Source: CAIVAT01 sp049317265 (lineage in GTDB: Bacteria > Bacteroidota > Bacteroidia > Bacteroidales > FEN-979). Taken from it: a stretch of 64,000 nt of DNA. This document shows positions 55,212 to 64,000 of the stretch, in pieces. Where the stretch lies: positions 62,001 through 126,000 of the forward strand of contig JBMOIP010000005.1 in assembly GCA_049317265.1 (NCBI GenBank), written 5' to 3'. Under the pieces are notes generated by a model. That model worked only from the letters and a program-made list of their open reading frames with translations. It did no database searches and was not told the origin of the DNA. The translations under genes were made by a program, and so were the position numbers. The stretch's first letter is position 1; each line of letters opens with the position of its first letter.

Positions 55212-55653
55212 GAAGATGAAGTAGTTACCTTAACAGGTTGAATGCAATCAAACTTTTCCGGGTAGCCTGTGAGGAGGCTATTACCTTATTTGACAATGTA
55301 TTGGTTTATTGGCCATCTACAAATGGAGACATCGATACCATTTATAGTGCACATAATCCATGTAATTGACAGAACTCATTACCTGTATGAAAGAGGGTGC
55401 TTCCGGAAAACGGCTAAACTGGTAATAGCAATTCAATCGGCACAAGACCGGTAGGGCAGGAAAAGTCGCATTTGTGGTCTTCTTTGTTGTACTCACTTAA
55501 ACTATTTCTATCTTTGAACATCAGATGAGATAATCCCTGTGGGAATAATATGATGTACCCCGGAAAAGAACGGCAAGAGAGAAAGTCCATATGGAATTGT
55601 CCTGTGATATTTGTGGTGTACATGATCAGAGATTCTTTTCAGACCATTGGTTG
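55212..55653. other. Intergenic region with one good promoter, no supported gene
   Basis: About 440 bases after the beta-helix gene. Short open frames exist on both strands but have no start context or family resemblance. The only clear signal is the promoter at 55487-55516. No hairpin terminator was recognised after the upstream gene. Confidence 0.55.
55487..55516 (+). promoter_or_regulatory. Promoter of the TPR-TM-HTH regulator
   Basis: TTG (55487-55489; a full TTTG sits at 55483-55486), 19 nt, then TATCTTTG (55509-55516) fits the Bacteroidota pattern well. The leader is about 130 nt if translation starts at 55654. Confidence 0.55.
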
Positions 55654-57336
55654 ATGAAAAAAGTCCCGGAATCTGCCAGCTGGTTTAATTACGTTTGCCT
55701 GCCAACGAGGCTGAATAGTTCAATTTTCCTTCTAATTGTTATGTTGCTTGCTGCACCTGTCATGCACACATCCATGCTGGCACAGAATACCGACAGCCTG
55801 GTATTGAAACTGGCGGGGACCCATGAAGATACATCCAGGGTAAATCTGTTACTGAGACTGGTATCCGTTTACAGAAACTCAGATCCTCAAAAAACGGAAC
55901 TTTACCTGTCACGGGCTTTGGCACTTTCGGAGGAGAAAAACTTTGAAAAGGGAATTGCCTATTCAAACTTTTATTTTGCCGTTCTTTTCCGGAAATTTGA
56001 CATGACGCTTTCTGAAAGATTCATTGAGAAGGCGCTTGAAAAAGCGCTGAAGATAAAGGATCGAAACTTGCTTGCCCAGATCTATAACTATTATGGTTTA
56101 ACATTGGGGGAACAGGGCAAATTTGAAGAATCTTCCAGGTTTTTTACCAAGGCGCTTGTTACAGCCATCTCTTCCCCAAATAAAAATGATTCACTTTGTG
56201 CCCGTTATACTCAGAATATCGGGACTAATTTTGCAAAACAGAATAAATATGCCCTTGCACGTCAATGTTTTAACAATGCAATAGCCATTGCAGGTCAAAC
56301 CGGGAGCAAAGAGCTTCTGGTAACACCATACAATAATATTGGTCTGACCTACTTAAGGGAAAACAACCTGGAACTCGGTTACAGGTATTACATGAAGAGT
56401 TTGAATTTGGCAATTGAACATGATTACAAGCGGTTTTTGCCCGTGATCTACAACAATTTGTCAGACTATTTTCTTCAAATAAAAGATACAGGCCAGGCTG
56501 TTGAATACTCAAAAAAGGCTGTTCAGGTCGCCCAGGTCACCATGAACAGGACGGAGAAGATCAAAGCCATTGATTTCTTATACGGAATATACAAGAGCCA
56601 GGGTAACCTGCAAAAAACCATTGAGTACCTTGAACAATATAAAGCCCTGGAGGATACAATCTCTTCAAACAATCAAAAGAGTAAATTCAACCTGATGGAG
56701 GCCAGGTTCAAGTATCAGACTGAATTGAATGCCGGTGAACTTAAAATGGAAAAACAACGGATTGTCTTTATTTTCATTGTCGTTTTGTTCATCCTTGGCA
56801 TCATCCTCATTCTGATCCTTTTCTATTATCAAAAGAGTAAAAACAAACAGCGACAGGATATGGTTGAAATGCTTCAGCAAAAAAATGTTATCCTGGAGCA
56901 GCAGATTACCATAAAGGCTAAAGAGCTTACCAACAATATGTTATTGCTAAGCAACAAAAACGAATTATTGACCTCGGTTATTGCTCAATTAAAGAAGATA
57001 GAACTTCATACCACCGGGGAGGTCAGCCGCCAAACCCATTCGCTCATTACCGATCTTCAATTCAACATCAGTAACAATATCTGGGATATTTTCGAGAAGG
57101 AATTCCTCGCAGTTCATCCCGGATTTTTTGACAGGCTTAACAGTCAGTTTCCTGACCTTACTCCGAAGGATAAGAGGCTATGTTCACTGATCAGCCTTAA
57201 CCTCAACACGAAGGAGATTTCTGAAATCACCCACCTTAACATTGATACAGTTGAAAAAGCACGAACCCGTTTGCGCAGGAAGTTCAATCTGACAAACACC
57301 GAAACATCGCTATCGGTCTTTCTGTCACAATTTTAA
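55654..57336 (+). CDS. TPR-TM-HTH membrane regulator
   Basis: About 560 residues from the ATG at 55654 (MKKVPESASW). The frame also allows an ATG at 55591 that adds 21 residues including CDICGVHD. An N-terminal hydrophobic segment (about 23-45) is a signal anchor. TPR repeats fill about 50-345, a transmembrane helix lies at about 369-391 (FIFIVVLFILGIILILILFYY), a coiled coil follows, and a C-terminal LuxR-like helix-turn-helix (about 502-560) reads LTPKDKRLCSLISLNLNTKEIS and VEKARTRLRRKFNL. This is a one-component architecture known in Bacteroidota, where an exported TPR domain senses and the cytoplasmic HTH binds DNA. It sits between two beta-helix genes on the same strand, which are obvious candidate targets. 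Confidence 0.85.
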   Translation: MKKVPESASWFNYVCLPTRLNSSIFLLIVMLLAAPVMHTSMLAQNTDSLVLKLAGTHEDTSRVNLLLRLVSVYRNSDPQKTELYLSRALALSEEKNFEKGIAYSNFYFAVLFRKFDMTLSERFIEKALEKALKIKDRNLLAQIYNYYGLTLGEQGKFEESSRFFTKALVTAISSPNKNDSLCARYTQNIGTNFAKQNKYALARQCFNNAIAIAGQTGSKELLVTPYNNIGLTYLRENNLELGYRYYMKSLNLAIEHDYKRFLPVIYNNLSDYFLQIKDTGQAVEYSKKAVQVAQVTMNRTEKIKAIDFLYGIYKSQGNLQKTIEYLEQYKALEDTISSNNQKSKFNLMEARFKYQTELNAGELKMEKQRIVFIFIVVLFILGIILILILFYYQKSKNKQRQDMVEMLQQKNVILEQQITIKAKELTNNMLLLSNKNELLTSVIAQLKKIELHTTGEVSRQTHSLITDLQFNISNNIWDIFEKEFLAVHPGFFDRLNSQFPDLTPKDKRLCSLISLNLNTKEISEITHLNIDTVEKARTRLRRKFNLTNTETSLSVFLSQF

Positions 57337-57462
57337 CATAAATTCAGATAGTGCTGTATGTCAGTTTTATAGCGCAGTCCTTCCTGCTTTATTCCTGCTC
57401 ATTTCCATGTGCTTTCCTGTAATCTTCCTGCCATTAAAATCATCAAATCGTTTGGGAGGGTC

Positions 57463-57470
57463 TATTTTTG
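57463..57470 (+). promoter_or_regulatory. -7 box for the 1,807-residue beta-helix gene
   Basis: TATTTTTG matches TAnnTTTG exactly, 49 nt upstream of the ATG at 57520. The -33 position is not recognisable, which would fit an activator-dependent promoter. Confidence 0.4.
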
Positions 57471-57519
57471 GACAGCAAAACAAATTGTTCGTTCCACCTA
57501 ACGCAAAAACCAAAACCCT

Positions 57520-60500
57520 ATGAGAAAAATTATCCTTTCGATTATTGCACTATGTATTTTCACAGCGACATCCGGGCAGCCATTGTCAGGCGCGTACTCC
57601 ATTCCGGGAACAGCGCCAACCGGGTATCCCACAATTGCCCTGGCCATTGCCGACTTGAATACATTTGGTGTAACAGGCAGCGGAGTTACTTTTAATGTTG
57701 ATGCAGGATATACGGAGTCAATAACCAGCCCTCTGCTGATTACCGCAACAGGAACGCTGGCAACGCCAATTGTTTTCCAGAAATCCGGGTCGGGAGCCAA
57801 TCCTTCAGTAACAAGAACGGATGCAGGAACCCTGGCGACAACTGCGCTGGGCGCCCAGGGGGATGCGGTCATCATTTTCCAGGGATCTGATTTTGTAACG
57901 TTTGATGCGATTGATGTGACGGCAAACAATGAAGGGATCGAATATGGATATTATCTGCGCAAAGGCAGCATAACCAATGGATGTAAGAATCTGACCATTA
58001 AAAACGCAACGGTAACCATGAACAAGGGAGTCAGCGCCTATGTGGTCGGGATCTATTCCTCGAACAATGATGCAGCATCCCTTGTTTCATCCGCCACCGG
58101 CATTACCATTACTACCACAGGGGGGAGAAACGAAAACGTCACCCTTACCGGCAACACCATCCAGAATACTTTCGCCGGTATCGTATTGAGAGGGTTCAAT
58201 CACACCTCATCACCCTATGACCTGTATGATCAGAATTTCGTGGTAGGAGTTTCAAAAGAAGGCAATACCATCCAGAATTTCGCAGGGAATATTTCGGCCA
58301 CCTCTTATGGAATTTACCTGATCTATCAAAACAATGCCATACTTTCCAGCAACACCATCAACAACAGCTCCTCCGGCGGAGCGCCAGCCAATGCAATCTT
58401 ATATGGTATTTTTAACTCTGTCGGGAATAATTCAGTTTTTTCCGCCATAAACAACACCATCAGTGTTACGCAGGGAGGCTCCTATGCACTTTATGGGATC
58501 AACTCGGCATCAACGGGAATGCTGTCGTTGGATGACAACAGCATAACTCTTAATACAACGGCCCCGACCACCGGAATATTCGGATACATATACAACTCTG
58601 CAGCCACGAATGCTACCTCAATAAGTGTCCGCAATAACACTTTCAACGGGTCGACCATTGCTACGTCCGGCGCTACCTATCTGATCTACAACAACACAAA
58701 TTCTCCGGGTGTCATGACCATTGAGAACAACAAAACAGCCGGAAGCATTGTCAAAACAGGCGCCTCAGGGCATTTGTACTGTTATTACAACAATGGAGCC
58801 CCGACAGGAACTGAAAATATATCTGAGAACAATTTTTCGAATATAACGGTAGGGGGCGCTTCCTATTTTTACGGAATCTACTCCTCTTCCTTAACTGATA
58901 ATTATACATCGAATGTGTTCAGGAATACCATTTCAAATATCAATGTTAACACAGGACTTCTCTATAGCTTCTCATTGGGCGGGTCAAAAACAAGGTCGGT
59001 ATATGCCAACACGATTCATGCATTGCAGGGTGGAAACCTGATCTACGGAATTCTGCTGAATTCCGGAAATCCGGCGAATCTCTACCGGAACGAGTTATAT
59101 GACTTCACTTCAAGTTCTGTCACGCTTGCTTTTCCAACTGTCCATGCCATCGTACTGGGGATTATGGTTGGGAATGGAACCGCAAATGTAAACCTCTACA
59201 ACAATTTCATTTCCGACCTTAAAACCCCTGTATCAACCGAAGCAAATTCCATTTCCGCGATCCATATTGAACAAGGTGCCGCCTCCACAAACCTGGTCAA
59301 TGTGAACATTTGTTTCAACACCATCTATTTAAATGCCACCAGTTCTTCAACCTCAACATTCGGAACCTCTTGTATTTATAAGACAGCAACTCTAATGACG
59401 GGGGATTTCAGGAACAATATCCTTGTCAATAATTCTACCCCCGGACCCGCTGGCGGGGCAACCGTCGTTTACCGCATGGATGACAGTTATAATGCAGCAT
59501 ATTATGCAGGAACATCCAATAACAATGATTTTTATGCCGGAACTCCTGCCGTAAACAGGCTCCTTTTTTATGATGGGCATACCGCCGGTAATCAAACACT
59601 TGCTTCTTATAAAAGCAGGGTTTTCCCTGCTGATGACCAATCCATTTCAGTATTACCGCCATTTATGCAAATAACATCAGCTCCATATGACCTGACGATC
59701 GACAAGAATATACCCAATGCATTGGAAAGCGGTGGAAAGATCGTTACATCCCCAATCTCCATTACCACTGATTTTTTCAATACAAGCAGGTATCCCGATC
59801 CGGCAGCACCGGTCAATGTCAGCTTCAACCCTAAAGCACCGGACATCGGAGCCCACGAATTCGGAGGTGTAAACATTGATATTGTTCCCCCACAGATCAT
59901 CTATACCCCTTTACCCAATACAAGTTTGACCGGGTCAAGGACAATTATTGCAACGATCACTGATGTTAACAGCGGCGTACCCACCTCGGGATCAGGCCGT
60001 CCTGTTCTTTACTGGAAGACCAACGCAGGAAATTATAGTGCGGCACCTGCAGTCTCCTTAGGTTCCGACCAATTCTCATTTACTTTTGGCGGAGGAGCGC
60101 TGTATGATGTGGTTTCCTATTACATCGCTGCACAGGACATGGCTGGCACACCTAATATATGTTCCGTTCCCTTTTCAGCAACCGCGGCATACTCGTCCGA
60201 TCCGCCTGCAGCAACACCTCCGCCTTCCAACCCTTATATCTATGTCATTATTGAAGGCTTAAACGGTATTTTAACGGTTGGAACACCAGGCGGGGATTTC
60301 TCTAACCTGACCAGTTCAACCGGCGCTTTCGCGTCGATCAACAGCAAGGCGCTCACAGGAAACCTCACACTGAGGATCATCTCTGACTTAACGGAGGACG
60401 GATACGCCGAATTGAATCAGTGGCTGGAAGATGGAACAGGAAATTACACCCTTGCCATCGAATCCGACGCAGCCGCAGAGCGCATCATTTCGGGCAGTGT

Positions 60501-62943
60501 GGCCAATGGCGGCATGATCCGTTTGAGCGGAGCCGACCGGGTGACGATTGACGGCCGTAGCGGAGGATCCGGCAGATACCTGCGATTCCGGAATACCAAT
60601 ACAGCTGCGCCGGTCCTGACATTCCTGAACGACGCTACCTTCAATACCGTCCGAAATTGCTTCATCGAAGGATCAAACACTTCAGTAACCGGGCTCATCA
60701 GCCTTGGCGCGACGAACGGAACAACAGGAAACGACAACATTACAATCACCCAGAACATCATCAGGGATCGCTCTGACGTTTTAGGCGTTCCTGCAGCAAT
60801 GATCTATTCACTGGGGCAGGCTGGAAAGACAAATTCGGCCATCACGATCAGCAATAATGAGATTTATAATTTCAGCAGTTATGGGATCAACGTTTCAACC
60901 GGCAATGGAGATAACTGGGTCATTACCAACAACAGCTTTTATAACAACCTTGCCTCCCCGCTGACAACCGCCATCACCAGCATCAATTTTGTTCCGGGCG
61001 GGGTTTCAAACAGCAACCTCATCACCGGTAATTTCATTGGCGGCCAGGGACCGGAATGCAGCGGCAACCCCTGGAACAATGGTTACGTTGGAGGTGCGTT
61101 AGTCAATTGCGGAATAAATGTCAATGCCGGAAATACCATATCCACCTCGATCCAGGGAAACACCATTCAAAATATGCTCCTTTCGGGAACAGGTAATGTG
61201 ATTTTCAGAGCTATCTGGGGACAAAGCGCCACTGATATCGGCACTATTACCGGAAATATTTTAGGATCATTAACTGTGCCGGGCAGCATAACCATCAATG
61301 GTACACAAAGTTGTATCCTGATTTACATCCAATCCAGGGCAAATATTGCAAACAATATACTTTCGAATGTAACCCAAACCCATGCAACAGGGGTAAATTC
61401 CCTGTACGGGATGTGGTTGAACGGCAGCCCGGCAGTGGCATATTCCAACAGGATAATAAACATAGGACCGAACTCATCCGCCGGGAATACAACAACCAAT
61501 ACCCCGACGATTGGCATTAATATCTCCACTACGCCTGCCACCGTATACAATAATGTGATTTCACTGGGCAATGACGGTTACACCCACAATATTTCCATGA
61601 CAGGTATCCGTTCAAATTCGGGATCAGGAACACATGGTATCTACTTTAATTCAATCAGTATCGGGGGAACCATGCCGGCAGCAAATTCACGCGCATGTGC
61701 TGCAATTCAAAAGGATCTTGGCGCTGCCATGATAATTAAAGACAATGCTGTTTCTGTTACAGTGGTTGACGGTGCTGGCGGAACAGCACTGCACAAGGCG
61801 CTCAACTTTGTCAACAACACCAATGTGACATCCGATTACAACGATCTCTATACTGTCAATCCCAATGCACTGGCTGCCTGGAGTACCACCACGTATAACT
61901 TCGCAAATTACAAAACAGCCTCTTCACTGGACGCCAATTCGCTGAATGAGGATCCTGCATTTGTTTCGGCAACTGATTTACATACCAGTGTACCGGCGTT
62001 AAACAATGGAGGTATCACCATGGCAGAGGTGACAAATGATTTTTCAGGAATCACCCGAACCAATCCTCCGGATATAGGTGCATATGAATTCACCCTTCCG
62101 ATCACGTCGATCCATACCCTTGCTGCAACTTCAATTGACCAGCATACAGCAACACTTCATGGTGATATCAATACCAGAGGAGAAGTTGTAGGGCTTTCAT
62201 TTGAATATGGTACAACAATTTCTTATGGAAATACAACCGCTGCAGTTCCCGCAACAGTGCGGTCACTCTCCGACATACCTGCCACTGCCGGTCTTACAGG
62301 ACTGGTGTCAAACACACTCTACCATTTTCGCATCAATGGAATCTCAACCACTTCAGGAGAAACGGTTCACGGAGCGGATATGACGTTCACTACGCTCTCT
62401 TCAGTCCCGGTAATCACAAATTTGGAGAATATAACGATCTCCAGCGGCCAGGATACCTGTTTCAATGCCAGCCAGACAGTTATCGTTGCAGGCAATGATA
62501 ATACATTTGTTGTTCAAACCGGAGGAAGTGCAACGATGATCGCCGGACTGAATATTATTTATCTGCCTGGCACCACGGTTGAGCCGGGAGGTTACATGCA
62601 TGGATACCTAACCGACAACGGTACTTATTGCGGCGCCAAAGCTCCTGCACTCATTGCCGTCAAGTCCGGTGCAGTTGAATCCACATCGATCACAAGTAAT
62701 TCCTTATTCCGGGTTTATCCGAATCCCACATCAGGAAAGTTCACACTTGAAGTAGCAGATGAAACTCAACTGGAAAAAGCAACTATTGAAATTTATGGCA
62801 TGAATGGCATAAAAGTTCTGTCAGTTAATATTTCAGCTGAACAAAGCCATGTTTTCTCGATTGAGCAGATGCAACCTGGTATGTATTTTATCCGGATGAT
62901 AACAGGGAACAGCACTGAAACGCTGAAACTGATAAAACAGTAG
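57520..62943 (+). CDS. T9SS cargo with two beta-helix modules (1,807 residues)
   Basis: A secreted protein. Signal peptide (1-19, SGQ); a first beta-helix module (about 25-780) opening with GYPTIALAIADLNTFGVTGS; a short Ig-like domain (about 790-900); a second beta-helix module (about 924-1520) opening with GGDFSNLTSSTGAFASINSK and ADRVTIDGRSGGSG, clearly related to the two modules of the giant protein; an FN3-like domain (about 1527-1625); a linker; and a type A T9SS domain (about 1728-1807; FRVYPNPTSGKFTLEV and GMYFIRMITGN). It is rich in Asn, Ser, Thr and Gly, as beta-helix ladders are. It probably forms a surface adhesin. It follows the TPR-HTH regulator and ends at a good terminator. Confidence 0.88.
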   Translation: MRKIILSIIALCIFTATSGQPLSGAYSIPGTAPTGYPTIALAIADLNTFGVTGSGVTFNVDAGYTESITSPLLITATGTLATPIVFQKSGSGANPSVTRTDAGTLATTALGAQGDAVIIFQGSDFVTFDAIDVTANNEGIEYGYYLRKGSITNGCKNLTIKNATVTMNKGVSAYVVGIYSSNNDAASLVSSATGITITTTGGRNENVTLTGNTIQNTFAGIVLRGFNHTSSPYDLYDQNFVVGVSKEGNTIQNFAGNISATSYGIYLIYQNNAILSSNTINNSSSGGAPANAILYGIFNSVGNNSVFSAINNTISVTQGGSYALYGINSASTGMLSLDDNSITLNTTAPTTGIFGYIYNSAATNATSISVRNNTFNGSTIATSGATYLIYNNTNSPGVMTIENNKTAGSIVKTGASGHLYCYYNNGAPTGTENISENNFSNITVGGASYFYGIYSSSLTDNYTSNVFRNTISNINVNTGLLYSFSLGGSKTRSVYANTIHALQGGNLIYGILLNSGNPANLYRNELYDFTSSSVTLAFPTVHAIVLGIMVGNGTANVNLYNNFISDLKTPVSTEANSISAIHIEQGAASTNLVNVNICFNTIYLNATSSSTSTFGTSCIYKTATLMTGDFRNNILVNNSTPGPAGGATVVYRMDDSYNAAYYAGTSNNNDFYAGTPAVNRLLFYDGHTAGNQTLASYKSRVFPADDQSISVLPPFMQITSAPYDLTIDKNIPNALESGGKIVTSPISITTDFFNTSRYPDPAAPVNVSFNPKAPDIGAHEFGGVNIDIVPPQIIYTPLPNTSLTGSRTIIATITDVNSGVPTSGSGRPVLYWKTNAGNYSAAPAVSLGSDQFSFTFGGGALYDVVSYYIAAQDMAGTPNICSVPFSATAAYSSDPPAATPPPSNPYIYVIIEGLNGILTVGTPGGDFSNLTSSTGAFASINSKALTGNLTLRIISDLTEDGYAELNQWLEDGTGNYTLAIESDAAAERIISGSVANGGMIRLSGADRVTIDGRSGGSGRYLRFRNTNTAAPVLTFLNDATFNTVRNCFIEGSNTSVTGLISLGATNGTTGNDNITITQNIIRDRSDVLGVPAAMIYSLGQAGKTNSAITISNNEIYNFSSYGINVSTGNGDNWVITNNSFYNNLASPLTTAITSINFVPGGVSNSNLITGNFIGGQGPECSGNPWNNGYVGGALVNCGINVNAGNTISTSIQGNTIQNMLLSGTGNVIFRAIWGQSATDIGTITGNILGSLTVPGSITINGTQSCILIYIQSRANIANNILSNVTQTHATGVNSLYGMWLNGSPAVAYSNRIINIGPNSSAGNTTTNTPTIGINISTTPATVYNNVISLGNDGYTHNISMTGIRSNSGSGTHGIYFNSISIGGTMPAANSRACAAIQKDLGAAMIIKDNAVSVTVVDGAGGTALHKALNFVNNTNVTSDYNDLYTVNPNALAAWSTTTYNFANYKTASSLDANSLNEDPAFVSATDLHTSVPALNNGGITMAEVTNDFSGITRTNPPDIGAYEFTLPITSIHTLAATSIDQHTATLHGDINTRGEVVGLSFEYGTTISYGNTTAAVPATVRSLSDIPATAGLTGLVSNTLYHFRINGISTTSGETVHGADMTFTTLSSVPVITNLENITISSGQDTCFNASQTVIVAGNDNTFVVQTGGSATMIAGLNIIYLPGTTVEPGGYMHGYLTDNGTYCGAKAPALIAVKSGAVESTSITSNSLFRVYPNPTSGKFTLEVADETQLEKATIEIYGMNGIKVLSVNISAEQSHVFSIEQMQPGMYFIRMITGNSTETLKLIKQ

Positions 62944-62961
62944 TCATTGTGTTTGGTCAGG

Positions 62962-63003
62962 CCACCCGGGATCCCGTTTTTATTGGGACCGGGTGGTTTT
63001 TTC
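62962..63003 (+). terminator. Intrinsic terminator
   Basis: CCACCCGG (62962-62969) pairs with CCGGGTGG (62989-62996), with an inner TCCC/GGGA extension, followed by six T. It ends the T9SS gene. Confidence 0.85.
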
Positions 63004-63029
63004 CCTTCTAAGAATTTAATTCCAATGCC

Positions 63030-63482
63030 ATGACCCGGAGCATAACTACTTTTCTCTTACTTCTCATCTCTATCTACAGTTGCCAGCGCCCATCGCCATC
63101 CGGGTATTCTTCCCCGAACCACAGATATAGTTTAATGCCTGGTAACAGTATTAAAACAGCTAAAAATCAGAATGGCAACTCGCGGACCTGTTATGTCTAT
63201 ATATTACCAAAATCAGATAGTCCTATCCGGTTAAAATGGGTTACGATTCACCGTGACTTTCCAAGGGAGTGGGATATCTTTTTTTGTGACAACACCGGGT
63301 GTCATATGTCGCTGCCTGATTCGGGTAAATTAAATCCTGTTTCAACCAAATCCGCCGAAAATGATTTGACCCTGGGTCTATTGGTCAACACAAATGGGTT
63401 CACAGGAAAAGGCCACTTTGAATTAACCCTGGAAGAAATTGGCACATCCCTGAAGGATACGCTCTCGTTTGAGGTTGAATAA
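63030..63482 (+). CDS. Small putative lipoprotein
   Basis: A 150-residue protein. The N-terminus MTRSITTFLLLLISIYSC ends in a likely lipobox cysteine (C18), although Tyr at -2 is unusual. The mature part is beta-rich (RTCYVYILPKSDSPIRLKWVTIH; WDIFFCDNTGCH with two Cys) and ends LTLEEIGTSLKDTLSFEVE. The pattern suggests a small Ig-like fold on the cell envelope. It converges with the glycosyltransferase 8 nt away. No family recognised. Confidence 0.72.
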   Translation: MTRSITTFLLLLISIYSCQRPSPSGYSSPNHRYSLMPGNSIKTAKNQNGNSRTCYVYILPKSDSPIRLKWVTIHRDFPREWDIFFCDNTGCHMSLPDSGKLNPVSTKSAENDLTLGLLVNTNGFTGKGHFELTLEEIGTSLKDTLSFEVE

Positions 63483-63490
63483 CTTAAAGG

Positions 63491-64000
63491 TTACCAAAGT
63501 TCTTTGATGGTTTTCATTGCATTAAAAATGAAAAATGTCGGTTTTGTCTTTGCTGCCAAGAGTTTTAGTCTGAAAATCAGCGATTTGTCAAATTCAGCAA
63601 ACTCATGATAATTTCCCGACAGTTCACGGGCCAAACTGAATTTCCGATATTGAAAGGCGAGCTCGAACATCTTAAAATACCTGTATGCTGCGGCTTTTCG
63701 CTCAACATCCGGAAAATCTTCGGGAAAGAGTTCTGCCAGGTAATGCCATTGAAGCAGGCCGTTTTCCTGGTACTCCACCGCTTTCCCAAACGACGCCGGG
63801 TTTGAAACAGATTCATGCCCTGTCCGCCAGATGGCGGTCTCCTCATTCATGTATTTAAACCAGGCTCTGTTTTTACTGAAAATGGTGTACAACAGCCAGT
63901 CGCACACTAAAAATCCCCGGGAACTGAATTCCGCGAAATCAATGTAATTCAACAATTCAGACCTGAAAAGGACCGTACAGTTTCTCATGTATTTTTCCAG
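63491..64000 (-). CDS. Family 2 glycosyltransferase, C-terminal part (partial)
   Basis: An open minus-strand frame runs from the stop at 63491 off the right edge. The reading LEKYMRNCTVLFRSELL continues without a start at the edge, so this is the 3' part of a longer gene. Features of the second half of GT2 enzymes are visible: NCTVLFR, FLVCDWLLYTIFS with the catalytic-loop Asp, and KYMNEETAIWRTGHESVSN. The C-terminal helical tail has no transmembrane segment. The donor-binding N-terminus is outside the window. Probably a surface glycan transferase. Confidence 0.75.
   Translation of the reverse strand: MEKYMRNCTVLFRSELLNYIDFAEFSSRGFLVCDWLLYTIFSKNRAWFKYMNEETAIWRTGHESVSNPASFGKAVEYQENGLLQWHYLAELFPEDFPDVERKAAAYRYFKMFELAFQYRKFSLARELSGNYHEFAEFDKSLIFRLKLLAAKTKPTFFIFNAMKTIKELW

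Noticed and set aside
55269..55623. Short open frames on both strands in the gap before the TPR-HTH gene
   Set aside because: 61-69 codons, no start context, no recognisable composition or domain.
1..64000. Mobile elements or phage genes
   Set aside because: No transposase, integrase, recombinase or phage structural protein was recognised, and no terminal inverted repeats flank any gene set.

Overview
The window looks like chromosomal DNA from a Bacteroidota bacterium (class Bacteroidia; I cannot fix the genus). Support comes from several very large secreted proteins with type IX secretion (T9SS/Por) C-terminal domains, a complete moxR-DUF58-batABCDE aerotolerance-type operon, a DUF4783-nadC pair beside rlmH, BACON-type repeats, and many intergenic copies of the Bacteroidota -7 promoter box TAnnTTTG. 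No transposase, integrase, phage gene, rRNA or CRISPR array was seen.

Layout. 1-911: the 5' end of a secreted Ig/PKD-like protein (minus), then an AT-rich gap. 912-11929: an orphan NarL/LuxR response regulator followed by five paralogous multi-TM + TPR membrane proteins that resemble eukaryotic TMTC O-mannosyltransferases (GT-C fold), in two convergent arms (A1-A2-B1 > < B2-A3). The minus arm is headed by a DPM1-like family 2 glycosyltransferase. 12045-12415: tmRNA (ssrA). 12483-15817: gpsA with an upstream TPR-PAS-HisKA_2 sensor kinase. 16083-20487: a small glycan set (SAM methyltransferase, GT4 glycosyltransferase, FkbM methyltransferase, polysaccharide flippase). 20510-23322: YihY/BrkB membrane protein, nadC, DUF4783 protein, rlmH. 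23443-31745: the bat operon. 31948-41498: two T9SS cargo proteins flanking pyrE, a NUDIX protein and an unknown gene. 41654-62943: a small protein with a sorting-signal-like C-terminus, a 3,235-residue beta-helix protein, a 1,017-residue beta-helix protein, a TPR-TM-HTH regulator and an 1,807-residue beta-helix protein. 62944-64000: a small lipoprotein and the 3' part of a family 2 glycosyltransferase.

How it fits together. The most unusual locus is the TMTC-like cluster with its DPM1-like partner. Together they could form a polyprenyl-phosphate-sugar synthase plus GT-C transferases that glycosylate exported proteins. The Ser/Thr-rich T9SS cargo in the same window would be plausible but unproven acceptors. 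The remaining genes are ordinary housekeeping (gpsA, nadC, rlmH, pyrE, ssrA) and cell-surface functions.

Limits. All calls are by eye from sequence and translated proteins. No homology search, structure prediction or transcript data were available. Several starts were moved inward from the longest open frame, as explained in the entries.
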